This document shows positions 16,432-25,589 of a stretch of DNA of 64,000 nucleotides, piece by piece (positions within the stretch are counted from its first letter, which is position 1; each line of letters opens with the position of its first letter). The notes below the pieces were generated by a model that saw nothing but the letters and a program-made list of their open reading frames with translations, ran no database searches and was not told where the DNA came from. The stretch comes from Pseudomonadota bacterium. Its GTDB lineage: Bacteria; Pseudomonadota; Gammaproteobacteria; UBA9214. Made by a program: the position numbers and the translations under genes. The DNA lies in NCBI GenBank assembly GCA_041395565.1, contig JAWLAI010000003.1, forward strand, positions 248,001 through 312,000, in the 5' to 3' direction.

Positions 16432-16507
16432 CGGCTCTAGAGACCGCTGCCGCCGGGAGGGGGCAACGGGTTATTCAACTGCAGTAATAGAAGATGGAGA
16501 ACTGAAA

Positions 16508-16975
16508 ATGCCGACATTTGTACGTACAGACAAGTGCGATGGTTGCAAGGGTCAGGACAAGACCGCTTGCATGTACATCTGCCCGCACGACCTGATGAAG
16601 CTCGACAAGGACGGCTCGGCAACCGGCCATGCCATGCGCGCCTTCAACCAGGAGCCCGAGCAGTGCTGGGAATGCTATTCCTGCGTGAAGATCTGCCCGC
16701 AGCAGGCCATTGAGGCCCGTCACTACGCCGATATCGTTCCGCTGGGTGGTTCCGTGCAGCCGCTGCGTGGTTCCGACTCCATCATGTGGACCATCAAGTT
16801 CCGCAATGGCACCCTGAAGCGCTTCAAGTTCCCGATCCGCACCACGCCGGAAGGTTCCATCGATCCGTACGGTGGCAAGCCGGCGGCCGACATGTCCAAG
16901 ATCGAGGAGCCGGGCTTCTTCGTTCAGAACAATGGCTACCGCGCGGGTAACCGCAGCGAGCTGATCAAGCTCTAA
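16508..16975 (+). CDS. aprB: adenylylsulfate reductase, beta subunit
   Basis: AprB (155 residues) is the iron-sulfur subunit of dissimilatory APS reductase. In sulfur oxidisers it carries electrons away when sulfite plus AMP is converted to APS. Two [4Fe-4S] sites are visible: CDGCKGQDKTACMYICPH (residues 11-28, with the loop insertion typical of AprB) and CWECYSCVKICPQ. A C-terminal tail wraps onto AprA in known structures. It sits 76 bases after sat and 37 bases before aprA, so it is co-transcribed with both. Confidence 0.98.
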   Translation: MPTFVRTDKCDGCKGQDKTACMYICPHDLMKLDKDGSATGHAMRAFNQEPEQCWECYSCVKICPQQAIEARHYADIVPLGGSVQPLRGSDSIMWTIKFRNGTLKRFKFPIRTTPEGSIDPYGGKPAADMSKIEEPGFFVQNNGYRAGNRSELIKL

Positions 16976-17012
16976 CGGTACGCATCAATTTCAAGATAAG
17001 AGGAAACTGACA

Positions 17013-18995
17013 ATGGCAGGTGAATTTGGTAATCCCGAAGTCGTTCAGGAAGAGGTCGACATTCTCCTGATCGGCGGTGGTATGGCATGCTGCGGTGCCG
17101 CCTACGAAGTCATGCGCTGGGCGGAAGGCACCGGTCTGAAGATCAAGCTGGTCGACAAGGCCGCCATGGACCGTTCCGGTGCCGTGGCCATGGGCCTGTC
17201 CGCCATCAACACCTATATCGGTCCGGAGCAGGACCCGGCCGATTACGCCCGCATGGTCTCCAACGACCTGATGGGCATCACCCGCGACGACCTGGCCTAT
17301 GACGTCGGCCGTCACGTCGACGAGTCCGTGCACCTGTTCGAGGAGTGGGGTCTGCCGATCTGGAAGACCGACGAGAACGGCGAGCGCTATGACGGCTCCA
17401 AGGGCATGACCCCGCTGAAGGACGGCGGCAAGCCCGTGCGCTCCGGCAAGTGGCAGATCATGATCAACGGCGAGTCCTACAAGTGGATCGTGGCCGAGGC
17501 CGCCAAGAAGGCGCTGGGCACCGACAACATCCAGGAGCGCGTGTTCATCGTCAAGCTGGTCAACGACAAGAACGACAAGAACCGCATCGCCGGTGCGGTC
17601 GGCTTCTCCGTTCGCGAAGACAAGATCTTCATCTACAAGGCCAAGGCCATCCTGCTCGCCGCCGGCGGCTGCGTGAACATCTTCCGTCCGCGCTCCGTGG
17701 GTGAAGGCACGGGCCGTGCCTGGTACCCGGTCTGGAATGCCGGTTCCACCTACTCCATGGCGGCCGAGGCCGGTGCCGAGCTGACCATGATGGAAAACCG
17801 CTTCGTGCCGACGCGCTTCAAGGACGGTTACGGTCCGGTCGGCGCCTGGTTCCTGCTGTTCAAGTCCCAGGCCACCAACGCCGAGGGCGAGACCTACATG
17901 ACCCGCAACAAGGCCATGCTGGACGACTACCCGCCCTACGGCAAGGCGGCGGTGCCGGCATCCTGCCTGCGCAACCATCTCATGCTGAAGGAGATGAAGG
18001 AAGGCCGCGGCCCGATCTGGATGGACACCGTGTCCGCCCTGGCCCGTCTGCGTGAAACCCTGACCCCGCGCGAGGTGAAGCACCTCGAGGCCGAGGCCTG
18101 GGAAGACTTCCTCGACATGTGCGTCGGCCAGTGCGGTATCTGGGTCGGTGAGAACATCGAGCCGGAGAAGAAGAACTCCGAGCTGATGCCGACCGAGCCC
18201 TACCTGCTGGGTTCGCACTCCGGTTGCTGCGGCATCTGGGTGTCCGGCCCGACCGACGTCGGCGCTCCGACCAGCGAGACCGAAGGCAATGTCCCTGCTC
18301 ACCTGCCGAAGGGCTGGAACTGGGGCTACCGCGGCATGACCACCGTGTCCGGCCTGTTCACCGCCGGTGACGGCGTGGGCGCCTCCGGTCACAAGTTCTC
18401 TTCCGGTTCCCATGCGGAAGGCCGTATCGCCGCCAAGTCCATGGTCAAGTACTGCCTTGACAACAAGGACAAGGCCCCGGAACTCGATACCTCCGTCGAG
18501 GACCTGGTCAACGAGATCTACCAGCCGGTACGTAACTACCTTGAGCACAAGGACTACACCACGGCTATCGACATCAACCCGCACTACATCACGCCCAAGA
18601 TGCTGCAGTTCCGCCTGCAGAAGATCATGGACGAGTACGTGGCCGGTGTCGCGACCTACTACACGACCAACAACCACATGCTGGAAGTTGCGAGTGAGAA
18701 GCTCGACATGCTGAAGGAAGACGCCATGAAGATGCGCGCCAAGGACCTGCATGAACTGCTGCGTGCCTGGGAGAACTACCACCGCATCCTGACGGCGGAA
18801 GCCCACATGAAACACATCCAGTTCCGCGAGGAGTCCCGCTACCCGGGCTTCTACTACCGCATGGACAAGAACTTTGTCGATGAGGAGAACTGGAAGTGCT
18901 TCGTGAACTCCATCTACGACAAGGAGACCAAGAAGTGGACCTGCTTCAAGCGCGCCCACACTGACCTGGTCGACAAGTCCAAGCTGTTCAAGTAA
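17013..18995 (+). CDS. aprA: adenylylsulfate reductase, alpha subunit
   Basis: AprA (660 residues) is the FAD-containing catalytic subunit of APS reductase, of the fumarate-reductase flavoprotein superfamily. Seen here are the FAD-binding start VDILLIGGGMACCGAAYE at residues 15-32, the segment AVAMGLSAINTYIGPEQDP, the substrate-channel region around RFVPTRFKDGYGPVGAWF and the late GDGVGASGHKFSSGSHAEGR FAD contact. The reaction is sulfite + AMP to APS in the oxidative direction, in the cytoplasm, feeding Sat. Two tandem hairpins follow. No aprM or qmoABC electron-acceptor genes lie next to it. Confidence 0.98.
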   Translation: MAGEFGNPEVVQEEVDILLIGGGMACCGAAYEVMRWAEGTGLKIKLVDKAAMDRSGAVAMGLSAINTYIGPEQDPADYARMVSNDLMGITRDDLAYDVGRHVDESVHLFEEWGLPIWKTDENGERYDGSKGMTPLKDGGKPVRSGKWQIMINGESYKWIVAEAAKKALGTDNIQERVFIVKLVNDKNDKNRIAGAVGFSVREDKIFIYKAKAILLAAGGCVNIFRPRSVGEGTGRAWYPVWNAGSTYSMAAEAGAELTMMENRFVPTRFKDGYGPVGAWFLLFKSQATNAEGETYMTRNKAMLDDYPPYGKAAVPASCLRNHLMLKEMKEGRGPIWMDTVSALARLRETLTPREVKHLEAEAWEDFLDMCVGQCGIWVGENIEPEKKNSELMPTEPYLLGSHSGCCGIWVSGPTDVGAPTSETEGNVPAHLPKGWNWGYRGMTTVSGLFTAGDGVGASGHKFSSGSHAEGRIAAKSMVKYCLDNKDKAPELDTSVEDLVNEIYQPVRNYLEHKDYTTAIDINPHYITPKMLQFRLQKIMDEYVAGVATYYTTNNHMLEVASEKLDMLKEDAMKMRAKDLHELLRAWENYHRILTAEAHMKHIQFREESRYPGFYYRMDKNFVDEENWKCFVNSIYDKETKKWTCFKRAHTDLVDKSKLFK

Positions 18996-19004
18996 GCAGT
19001 AACG

Positions 19005-19029
19005 GGGGACGGGATTCCATCCTGTCCCC
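19005..19029 (+). terminator. first hairpin after aprA
   Basis: GGGGACGGGAT-TCC-ATCCTGTCCCC forms an 11-bp stem with one G-U pair. It lacks a T-run; with the following hairpin it probably protects the 3' end of a highly expressed mRNA. Confidence 0.7.
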
Positions 19030-19040
19030 GCAGTATCCGA

Positions 19041-19072
19041 GTCCGGGTACCTCGCGGTGCCCGGACTTTTTT
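19041..19072 (+). terminator. intrinsic terminator of the sat-aprBA operon
   Basis: GTCCGGGTACC-TCGC-GGTGCCCGGAC, an 11-bp stem with one G-U pair and a four-base loop, is followed immediately by six T residues. This is a strong Rho-independent terminator. Confidence 0.95.
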
Positions 19073-19260
19073 CTTATGGGAAATGGCGCGTAAGCTGCGC
19101 AGTATCTAATTGGGCCAGTACCGTTTTTCTCCGATGCGGTTACTATCATTTGAATGGTCAACGCATACAGGAATGTGTCGCAAGCCCGGCGGATGCAATG
19201 ATGCGATCGATCGCAGTATGAAATACGAAAGGGGTAGCGTTCCTTTGCGAGGTGAGCAAG

Positions 19261-20175
19261 ATGTCCGACAAGAAACTGATTGAAGATTCCCCGATCCAGA
19301 ACAGTCCGGTGGTGCCCAACCAGCTGACCGGTGACACTGTCATCCAGTTCCGTTGCCACAAGGGCATCGATTGCTTCAATGCCTGCTGTCGCAACATCGA
19401 CATCATGCTGACGCCCTATGACATCATCCGGCTGAAGCGGCGCCTGGGGATTACATCAACCGAGTTTCTGCGGGAATTCACCTACCCGTTCGAGTTCGCC
19501 AAGGACAGTGTCGCCGGGGTCAAGTTCAAGCCTGTCGCGGACGGCACTGCCTGCCAGTTCATGACAGACGAGGGCTGCAGTGTGTACGAGGACCGGCCGA
19601 CCGCGTGCCGCTACTACCCGGTCGGGCTGCTGTCGACTCGGCGTCAGGACGAGAATTTCGACCGTGCCTCCTACGCGCTGGTCAAGGAGGATCACTGCCA
19701 CGGCCACTTCGAGGACCGCAAGCTCACCATCGACGAATACCGCAGGGAACAGGGCCTGGAGGAATACGATGAGAAAGGCCGGCTCTGGCGCCAGCAGATC
19801 CTGAAGGTGAAATCGGCCGGCCCCTACATCGGCAGGATGTCGATGACCAGCCGCAAGTTCTTCTTCATGGCGAGCTACGATCTGGACCGCTTCCGCGAGT
19901 TCATCAAGAGCGAGGGCTTCAGCACGACCTACGACGTCGACCAGGAAACGATGGCGCAGCTGCTCGGCGACGACCTGGCCCTGATGGCATTCGGCGACCG
20001 CATGATCCGCCAGATCATGTATGCCGAGAACACCATCCCGATGAAAAATGATGCCCTGGAAGTCCACCTGGCGCGACGTGGAAAAAACCATATAGAAAGC
20101 AAGGTAGAGGCCGATGATGTCCGACCGAGCATGGCCGCCTACGATATGCCGATCGATGGCGAAGATGAAAAATAG
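19261..20175 (+). CDS. YkgJ-family cysteine-cluster protein
   Basis: A 304-residue protein with a YkgJ (CxxxCC zinc/iron chelator) domain in the first 130 residues. The cluster DCFNACCRNID, then ACQFMTDEGCSVYEDRPTAC followed by RYYPVGL, supplies the expected metal ligands. The C-terminal half has no recognised domain. The family is thought to bind Zn or an iron-sulfur cluster, function unclear. GAGG ahead of the ATG at 19261 supports that start. It follows the sat-aprBA terminator by about 190 bases, so it is a separate unit. A link to sulfur oxidation is only positional. Confidence 0.85.
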   Translation: MSDKKLIEDSPIQNSPVVPNQLTGDTVIQFRCHKGIDCFNACCRNIDIMLTPYDIIRLKRRLGITSTEFLREFTYPFEFAKDSVAGVKFKPVADGTACQFMTDEGCSVYEDRPTACRYYPVGLLSTRRQDENFDRASYALVKEDHCHGHFEDRKLTIDEYRREQGLEEYDEKGRLWRQQILKVKSAGPYIGRMSMTSRKFFFMASYDLDRFREFIKSEGFSTTYDVDQETMAQLLGDDLALMAFGDRMIRQIMYAENTIPMKNDALEVHLARRGKNHIESKVEADDVRPSMAAYDMPIDGEDEK

Positions 20176-20529
20176 CAAAATATCAATGCTATAGAATAAG
20201 TATGACGTGCCGGGAGTGAAATTATAGAGCGCCTTATAAATGATGATTTCAATAATTAATGGCCAGTGGAAACCAAGACTGGGCTGCGCGGGGCAGGCCG
20301 GGCGATGCCTTTTCCGGGCGATACACGTAGCGCTTCCGGCTGTAGGACCGGATCTTGTAATTAAGTCTATAAGATTCAGATAGATATATATTTTATAGTA
20401 ATATACAATAATATATATTACTTGGGATGATAAAAATATAGGCATTCATATCAGCATGTTATCGTCCGCCTGGAGAGTCCTCCAGGATCCGTGCATGTCC
20501 ATCCTGCTCGCCTGCTTCCGCAACCCTCC
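20176..20529. other. AT-rich intergenic region
   Basis: No gene is supported. Bases 20355-20450 are almost entirely A and T, including the near-palindrome TAATATACAATAATATATATTA split around 20400-20420, in sharp contrast to the GC-rich surroundings. It could be the promoter region of the MFS gene, a site bound by nucleoid proteins such as H-NS-like factors, or a scar of foreign DNA. Confidence 0.4.
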
Positions 20530-21924
20530 ATGAACCTGTACCGGCACCAGGATCCGCTGGTCAGTCAGTCCTTGCGCCACTCGGTGCGCGATGGCGTCGC
20601 GTATTCGGTGATGCAGGGGGGCGGCGAGACCTATTTCTCGGCCTTCGCCTTGTTCCTCCGGGCCTCGACCCAGCAGGTTGCCTGGTTGGCGGCGTTGCCG
20701 GCACTGGTCGGTGCGTCAGCCCAGCTGGTCTCGGCCTGGCTCACGGCAGGGCATGTGCGCTGGCGCAAGCGCATCATCGTGCTGGGTGCCGCCCTGCATG
20801 CGCTGACCTGGCTGCCGCTGATGGTCCTGCCGTTGCTGTTTCCCGTGCATGGCGTGGAGTTGTTTATCGCTTGCGTCCTGCTGCTGACCGTGGCGGGAGA
20901 TTTCATCGCACCCCAATGGGGCAGCCTGATGGGAGACCTGGTGCCGGAACGGCGCCGCGGACGCTACTTCGGACATCGATCCCGCTTGTCGACGCTGACC
21001 AATTTCATCGCCCTGATCGGCGCGGGCGGGCTGCTGCACCTGGCCGAACTGCATGGCATGACGCTGCTCGGTTATCTGCTGGTCTTCGCCGTCGCCATGG
21101 TCGCACGCATTACCTCCGTCTATCACCTGGCCCGCATGCATGATCCGCAGGCCGGTATCACGCGCGACCAGGAGACCCCGCCGCGCCAGTTCCGCGCCTG
21201 GCTGCGGGACCTGCGCGGCACCGGCTACCTCCGCTTCGTGCTGTTCATGGCCCTGTTCCAGGGCGCGACCGCCGTCGCCTCGCCGTTCTTTACCGTGCAC
21301 ATGCTCAATGACCTGCGCTTCAGCTACCTGGAGTTCATGGTGCTGACCGCTGCCTCGGTCATGATGAAGTTCTTCACCTTGGCGGCCTGGGGCCGGGTGG
21401 CGGACGCCTACGGCAGCCGGCTGGTGCAGCGCATTACCGGACTCGTCATTCCTGTCGTGCCGGCACTGTGGCTGATATCCAGCGACTTCTGGTATCTCCT
21501 GGTCATCCAGTGCCTGGGCGGGCTGGTGTGGGCGGGGTTCAGCCTGTCGAGCGGTAATTATCTCTATGAGCTGTTGCCGGGGCGGCGCCTGGCCCCGTTC
21601 ATGGCATTGAACGCGCTGTTCACCGCGGCCGGCGTCTTTCTGGGTGCCCTGGCGGGCGGCTGGCTGGGACAGAACTGGCCGGCGCTCTTCCCGGCACTGG
21701 CGTATCCGCTCTATGGCGTGTTTGCCGTCTCGTCGCTGCTGCGCTTCGGGGTGGCGATCATCGGCCTGCGGCGGCTGCGCGAGTTGCGTCGCGTGCGCCG
21801 GCTGACCGCACGCGGCCTGATCTTCCGCTTCACGCGCCTGTACCCGCCGGCCGAGATGTCGCTGGTACCGGTCTCCAGCTTCAGGAAGCGGCGCGGCCGG
21901 GAGAGACGCGTTGCCCGGGGCTGA
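20530..21924 (+). CDS. MFS transporter
   Basis: A 464-residue major facilitator superfamily protein with about twelve hydrophobic helices, the loop motif GDLVPERRRGRYFGHRSR between helices of the first half and a second cluster of helices after residue 240. It resembles uncharacterised MFS members found in many proteobacteria; the substrate cannot be read from sequence. The ATG at 20530 begins MNLYRHQDPLVSQSLRHSVR, the usual cytoplasmic lead-in. The C-terminus is strongly basic (arginine-rich). It converges on dxs with only 15 bases between the stop codons. Confidence 0.85.
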   Translation: MNLYRHQDPLVSQSLRHSVRDGVAYSVMQGGGETYFSAFALFLRASTQQVAWLAALPALVGASAQLVSAWLTAGHVRWRKRIIVLGAALHALTWLPLMVLPLLFPVHGVELFIACVLLLTVAGDFIAPQWGSLMGDLVPERRRGRYFGHRSRLSTLTNFIALIGAGGLLHLAELHGMTLLGYLLVFAVAMVARITSVYHLARMHDPQAGITRDQETPPRQFRAWLRDLRGTGYLRFVLFMALFQGATAVASPFFTVHMLNDLRFSYLEFMVLTAASVMMKFFTLAAWGRVADAYGSRLVQRITGLVIPVVPALWLISSDFWYLLVIQCLGGLVWAGFSLSSGNYLYELLPGRRLAPFMALNALFTAAGVFLGALAGGWLGQNWPALFPALAYPLYGVFAVSSLLRFGVAIIGLRRLRELRRVRRLTARGLIFRFTRLYPPAEMSLVPVSSFRKRRGRERRVARG

Positions 21925-21939
21925 GCGGCGGCTGGTGGC

Positions 21940-23835
21940 TCAGGATGGTTTGGTGGCGTGCAGGCCGCCGAGACCGGCAGCGCTGTTCCGCGGCAACGCC
22001 GCCTCGACGGCAGCCCTGATGCCTGCCGCATCCAGGCCGCACTCGGCCAGCTGCTGCTGGTGTTCGCCATGGCCGATGAAGGCATCCGGGATGCCGAGGT
22101 TGATGACGCGGCTGGTGCTGCCCAGCGCCACCAGCACCTCGTTGACAGCGGAGCCGGCGCCCCCCTGCAGCACGTTTTCCTCCACGGTCACGATGAGTTC
22201 GTGCGTGCCGGCGATGTGCGCGATCATCTCGGCATCCAGCGGTTTGACGAAGCGCATGTTGACCACGCTGGCGCCGCAGTGCTCCGCGGCCTGCAGCGCA
22301 GCCGCGACGCGACTGCCGAAGGCGAGGATCGCCACCCGCTGACCCTGGCGGCGCAGCTCGGCCTTGCCGATCGGCAGCGTATCGAGCCCGCCATTGGGCA
22401 TGATGCCGGGTCCGGTGCCGCGCGGGTAGCGCACCGCGGCCGGACCGGGGTAGCCGTAGGCAGTGCTCAGCAGCTGCCGGCATTCCTGCTCGTCGGCCGG
22501 TGCCATGACCAGGAGATTGGGCACACAACGCAGGAAACTCAGATCGAATACCCCCGCGTGGGTGGCGCCGTCGCCTCCCACCAGGCCGGCGCGGTCGATG
22601 GCGAAGGTGACGTCGAGGTCCTGCAGCGCAATGTCATGTATCAACTGGTCATAGGCGCGCTGCAAGAAGGTCGAATAGATCGCGACCACCGGTTTCTGAC
22701 CCTCGCAGGCCATGCCGGCGGCGAATGTCAGCGCATGCTGTTCGGCGATGCCGACATCGAAATAGCGGTCTTCGAAGCGGCGTGAGAATTCCACCATGCC
22801 CGAGCCCTCGCACATGGCGGGCGTGATGCCGATCAGCCGCCCGTCCCGTGCCGCCATGTCGCACAGCCAGTCGCCGAAAACGCGCGTGTAGGTCTTGCCG
22901 CTGGCCGTTTGCTGCGCGCCGGTGGCGCGGTCGAACGGTGTGACGCCGTGATAGACGCAGGGGTCCTCCTCGGCGTGCTGGTAACCCTTGCCCTTGCGGG
23001 TGACGACATGCAGCAGCAGTCGGCCATGCAGCTTGTGCATGTTGCGCAGCGTCCGCACCAGCGTCGGCAGGTCGTGCCCGTCCACCGGGCCGATATAGTT
23101 GAAGCCGAGTTCCTCGAACAGTGTGCCGGGCAGGATCATGCCCTTGAGGTGCTCCTCCCAGCGCCGCAGGAATTCCCGCGCACCGGGCAGGTTCGTCAGC
23201 GCCTGCTTGCTGCCCTGGCGGATGCCGGTGTACATGCGGCCCGACAACAGTCGGGACAGGTGGTTGTGCAGTGCGCCGCGGTTCGGCGAGATCGACATCT
23301 CGTTGTCATTCAGTACCACCAGCAGGTCGCACTCCTGATCACCGGCATTGTTGAGCGCCTCGAAGGCCATGCCCGCGGTCAGGGCGCCGTCGCCGATCAC
23401 GGCCACGGTCTTGCGCGCGCTGCCCTGCGCGCGGGCGGCCACGGCCATGCCCAGTGCCGCGCTGATGGAGGTGCTGGAATGACCGGCGCCGAAGGCGTCG
23501 TATTCGCTCTCGCTGCGTGACAGGAATCCGCTCAGCCCGCCGCGCTGGCGCAGGCTGGGCATGGCCTCGCGGCGGCCGGTCAGGATCTTGTGCGGATAGG
23601 CCTGGTGCCCGATATCCCAGACCAGGCGGTCCTCGGGGGTGTTGAAGACATAGTGCAGCGCGATGGTCAGCTCCACCGTGCCCAGGCCGGCCGCGAGGTG
23701 GCCGCCGGTCGCGGAAACGGTCTCGAGCAGGTATTCGCGCACCTCGGCGGCCAGCTGCACCAGCTGGGCCTCGCTGAAGCCGCGCAGGTCAGCCGGGGAG
23801 CGGATGGTCTTGAGTAGCGTGTATCTGTGTGGCAT
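21940..23835 (-). CDS. dxs: 1-deoxy-D-xylulose-5-phosphate synthase
   Basis: Dxs (631 residues) condenses pyruvate and glyceraldehyde-3-phosphate to DXP, the entry step of the MEP isoprenoid pathway and also a source for thiamine and pyridoxal. The thiamine-diphosphate motif is seen as GDGALTAGMAFEALNNAGD followed by LNDNEMSISPN, with HQAYPHKILTGRR near the start and the transketolase-like pyrimidine domain segment DRAGLVGGDGATHAGVFDLS. The ATG at 23835 starts MPHRYTLLKTI. Relatives often have ispA and xseB upstream; here instead a set of unrelated small genes precedes it. Confidence 0.97.
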   Translation of the reverse strand: MPHRYTLLKTIRSPADLRGFSEAQLVQLAAEVREYLLETVSATGGHLAAGLGTVELTIALHYVFNTPEDRLVWDIGHQAYPHKILTGRREAMPSLRQRGGLSGFLSRSESEYDAFGAGHSSTSISAALGMAVAARAQGSARKTVAVIGDGALTAGMAFEALNNAGDQECDLLVVLNDNEMSISPNRGALHNHLSRLLSGRMYTGIRQGSKQALTNLPGAREFLRRWEEHLKGMILPGTLFEELGFNYIGPVDGHDLPTLVRTLRNMHKLHGRLLLHVVTRKGKGYQHAEEDPCVYHGVTPFDRATGAQQTASGKTYTRVFGDWLCDMAARDGRLIGITPAMCEGSGMVEFSRRFEDRYFDVGIAEQHALTFAAGMACEGQKPVVAIYSTFLQRAYDQLIHDIALQDLDVTFAIDRAGLVGGDGATHAGVFDLSFLRCVPNLLVMAPADEQECRQLLSTAYGYPGPAAVRYPRGTGPGIMPNGGLDTLPIGKAELRRQGQRVAILAFGSRVAAALQAAEHCGASVVNMRFVKPLDAEMIAHIAGTHELIVTVEENVLQGGAGSAVNEVLVALGSTSRVINLGIPDAFIGHGEHQQQLAECGLDAAGIRAAVEAALPRNSAAGLGGLHATKPS

Positions 23836-23988
23836 GGCGGACCCGGAGGCCGATTCTAGCAAGGCGGGCCTGAAAAAGCTGCACGCGGGTGCCGCGCCCG
23901 TCGCGGGGATGGGGGCGGTACTGCGCTACAGATCAGCGGCTGTTATGTAACTGGCTGGAAACGGTGCAAAAAAGCCCTGCCCTGCCGT

Positions 23989-24414
23989 TCAGTCGTCCTG
24001 CAGCATGGCGCCCAGCTCGAGCGGGGCGCGGCGCTCGTCCTGCTCGTGCCAGCGCCGGAACACGTCGGCTCCCGCCTCGAGGAAGCGGCGCTCGTCCGGG
24101 CGGGTGTGAAAACCCTGCAGGCGTTCGCTGATGCTGCCGGTCTCGGTGACCGGCATGTTGAAGTATTTGTCGAGAAACGCCACGAACAGCCCGAGCGTGT
24201 GCGCCTCGTCCAGCCCGTAGCTGGCGGCAAGGTACGCAATGGCGCCGTAGTGGAATGCCATGACCTTGTGCTGCCTGGCCGGGTAGCGTCCCAGGGCCTC
24301 GCGGTCGATGCCCATGCTGGTGGCGGTGGCGAAGCGACCGATGATCCGGTTGATTTCGCCGCCCACATCGGGTGCGCGCGAGCGGCGCGAAAACAGCGTG
24401 TCGAGCCATCCCAT
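23989..24414 (-). CDS. hypothetical protein, 141 residues
   Basis: An unrecognised soluble-looking protein with a basic N-terminus (MGWLDTLFSRRSRAP) and a largely helical body, including KVMAFHYGAIAYLAASYGLD and TLGLFVAFLDKYFNMP. The regular hydrophobic pattern and sensible composition suggest a real gene. It starts 5 bases after the stop of the upstream methyltransferase-like gene, so it is probably translated from the same minus-strand transcript. No function is proposed. Confidence 0.7.
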   Translation of the reverse strand: MGWLDTLFSRRSRAPDVGGEINRIIGRFATATSMGIDREALGRYPARQHKVMAFHYGAIAYLAASYGLDEAHTLGLFVAFLDKYFNMPVTETGSISERLQGFHTRPDERRFLEAGADVFRRWHEQDERRAPLELGAMLQDD

Positions 24415-24419
24415 CGCGG

Positions 24420-24887
24420 TCACAGCCAGCGCCGCACGCGGCGTCGGTAGTCGCGATACTGCTGGCCGAAGCGCTGCTCCAGGTAATGTTCCTCGCGGAC
24501 GACGGCATAGCGGTCGATCACGAACAGCGTCACCGGTACCAGGAGCAGGATCCACAGCTTGTCGAGCCAGCACGCCACGGTGACCTGCAGCAGCGCCAGT
24601 ACGAGGTATTGCGGGTTGCGCGAGTAGCGGTAGGGGCCGCCGGTGATGAGCACGCTGGCCGGTTCGTCCGGACGGATGCCGGTATCCGCGCGCTGGTACT
24701 GCACGAATGCCCAGATCGCGATGCTGGCCAGCGCGATGCCGATCGCCTTCAGCGGCGCGGCAGCCGGCAGCGGCAGCGGCTGCAGGTGGTCCAGCAGCAT
24801 GCCGATCAGCATGACGCCTGCCGCGATCAGCGCAGGATTGATGTGCACGTCCGGGCCGGCGTCAGCGGGTTGCGGCGTCTCGCTCAC
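24420..24887 (-). CDS. isoprenylcysteine carboxyl methyltransferase-family membrane protein
   Basis: A 155-residue membrane protein with four or so hydrophobic helices. The C-terminal signature of the ICMT/PEMT-like methyltransferases is present: GGPYRYSRNPQYLVLAL followed by a helix and REEHYLEQRFGQQYRDYRRR, which binds S-adenosylmethionine in known members. Bacterial homologues methylate unknown lipids or small molecules. Its start overlaps the upstream 221-residue gene by four bases (ATGA), a sign of translational coupling. Confidence 0.85.
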   Translation of the reverse strand: MSETPQPADAGPDVHINPALIAAGVMLIGMLLDHLQPLPLPAAAPLKAIGIALASIAIWAFVQYQRADTGIRPDEPASVLITGGPYRYSRNPQYLVLALLQVTVACWLDKLWILLLVPVTLFVIDRYAVVREEHYLEQRFGQQYRDYRRRVRRWL

Positions 24888-25549
24888 GGAATATTCTCAC
24901 TGACGAAACGCCGCACGTTCCTGGCATTGATGATCTGGGTGCCGTCGCAGTTGAACTGCATGTGCACGATACCCTGGACCATGCACACGGTGACGTTGCG
25001 CAGATAGTATTCCTGCATCTCGCGCAGGGCGCGCAGCGAGCTGAATACCGCGTTGATCTCGTCACGGCCGAGCGGCTGCCAGATGCCGGCGCGGCGCTCG
25101 AGAATGCTCTGCCAGTAGCCCGGCAGCTGCTGATAGAAGCGCGTGGCACGCAAGGCATCGTAGAGCTCGCGCATCAGCGCTATCTTGTCCTCGAACGGTA
25201 TGGTCGGGAAGTGACGCTCGATGTAGTGGCGGTCGGCGAGCTTCTCCCCGGCATGGATCTCCGAACGCAGCGGATCGAACACGGACAGGGTGCGGATCTC
25301 CCCGCTGTTGAATCCGACATAGACGCAGTACATGCCGCGGTTGAGCATCATGTCCTCGAGATTGCCGGCGATGGTATCGATATTGTCGTCCATGCTGCTG
25401 CGGTGGCGCTTGCGCTGCAGGACGGTTTCGCGCAGGGAAGGGTCGCCCTTGAGTCCGATCTGCAGGGTGTCCGCGTTCAGGCCGGCGGCACTGACGATGG
25501 TCTCCTTCAGGATCTGCTCTTCGATGGTGTGGTATCTGGATTCGGTCAT
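24884..25549 (-). CDS. hypothetical protein, 221 residues
   Basis: An unrecognised, probably cytoplasmic protein. It starts MTESRYHTIEEQILKETIV; an upstream in-frame start at 25582 would add 11 residues that look unlike coding sequence. The middle contains MMLNRGMYCVYVGFNSGEIR, a likely beta-strand pair, and the C-terminal third (YYLRNVTVCMVQGIVHMQFN) again looks like beta structure. It overlaps the methyltransferase-like gene by four bases and is separated from the PLDc_N gene by 40 bases, inside the same operon. No family was recognised. Confidence 0.72.
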   Translation of the reverse strand: MTESRYHTIEEQILKETIVSAAGLNADTLQIGLKGDPSLRETVLQRKRHRSSMDDNIDTIAGNLEDMMLNRGMYCVYVGFNSGEIRTLSVFDPLRSEIHAGEKLADRHYIERHFPTIPFEDKIALMRELYDALRATRFYQQLPGYWQSILERRAGIWQPLGRDEINAVFSSLRALREMQEYYLRNVTVCMVQGIVHMQFNCDGTQIINARNVRRFVSENIP

Positions 25550-25589
25550 GTTCGCCCCGGTGCCGTTGTGGCGCGGACCCACCGTCCGT

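Noticed and set aside
16432..16507. CTCTAGAGACC after sat as another copy of the dispersed repeat
   Set aside because: Only the first few bases agree; the conserved TATCTCA/CATTCC part is absent.
16965..18959. 664-codon open frame on the minus strand
   Set aside because: Antisense shadow of aprA; the codon bias of aprA creates it.
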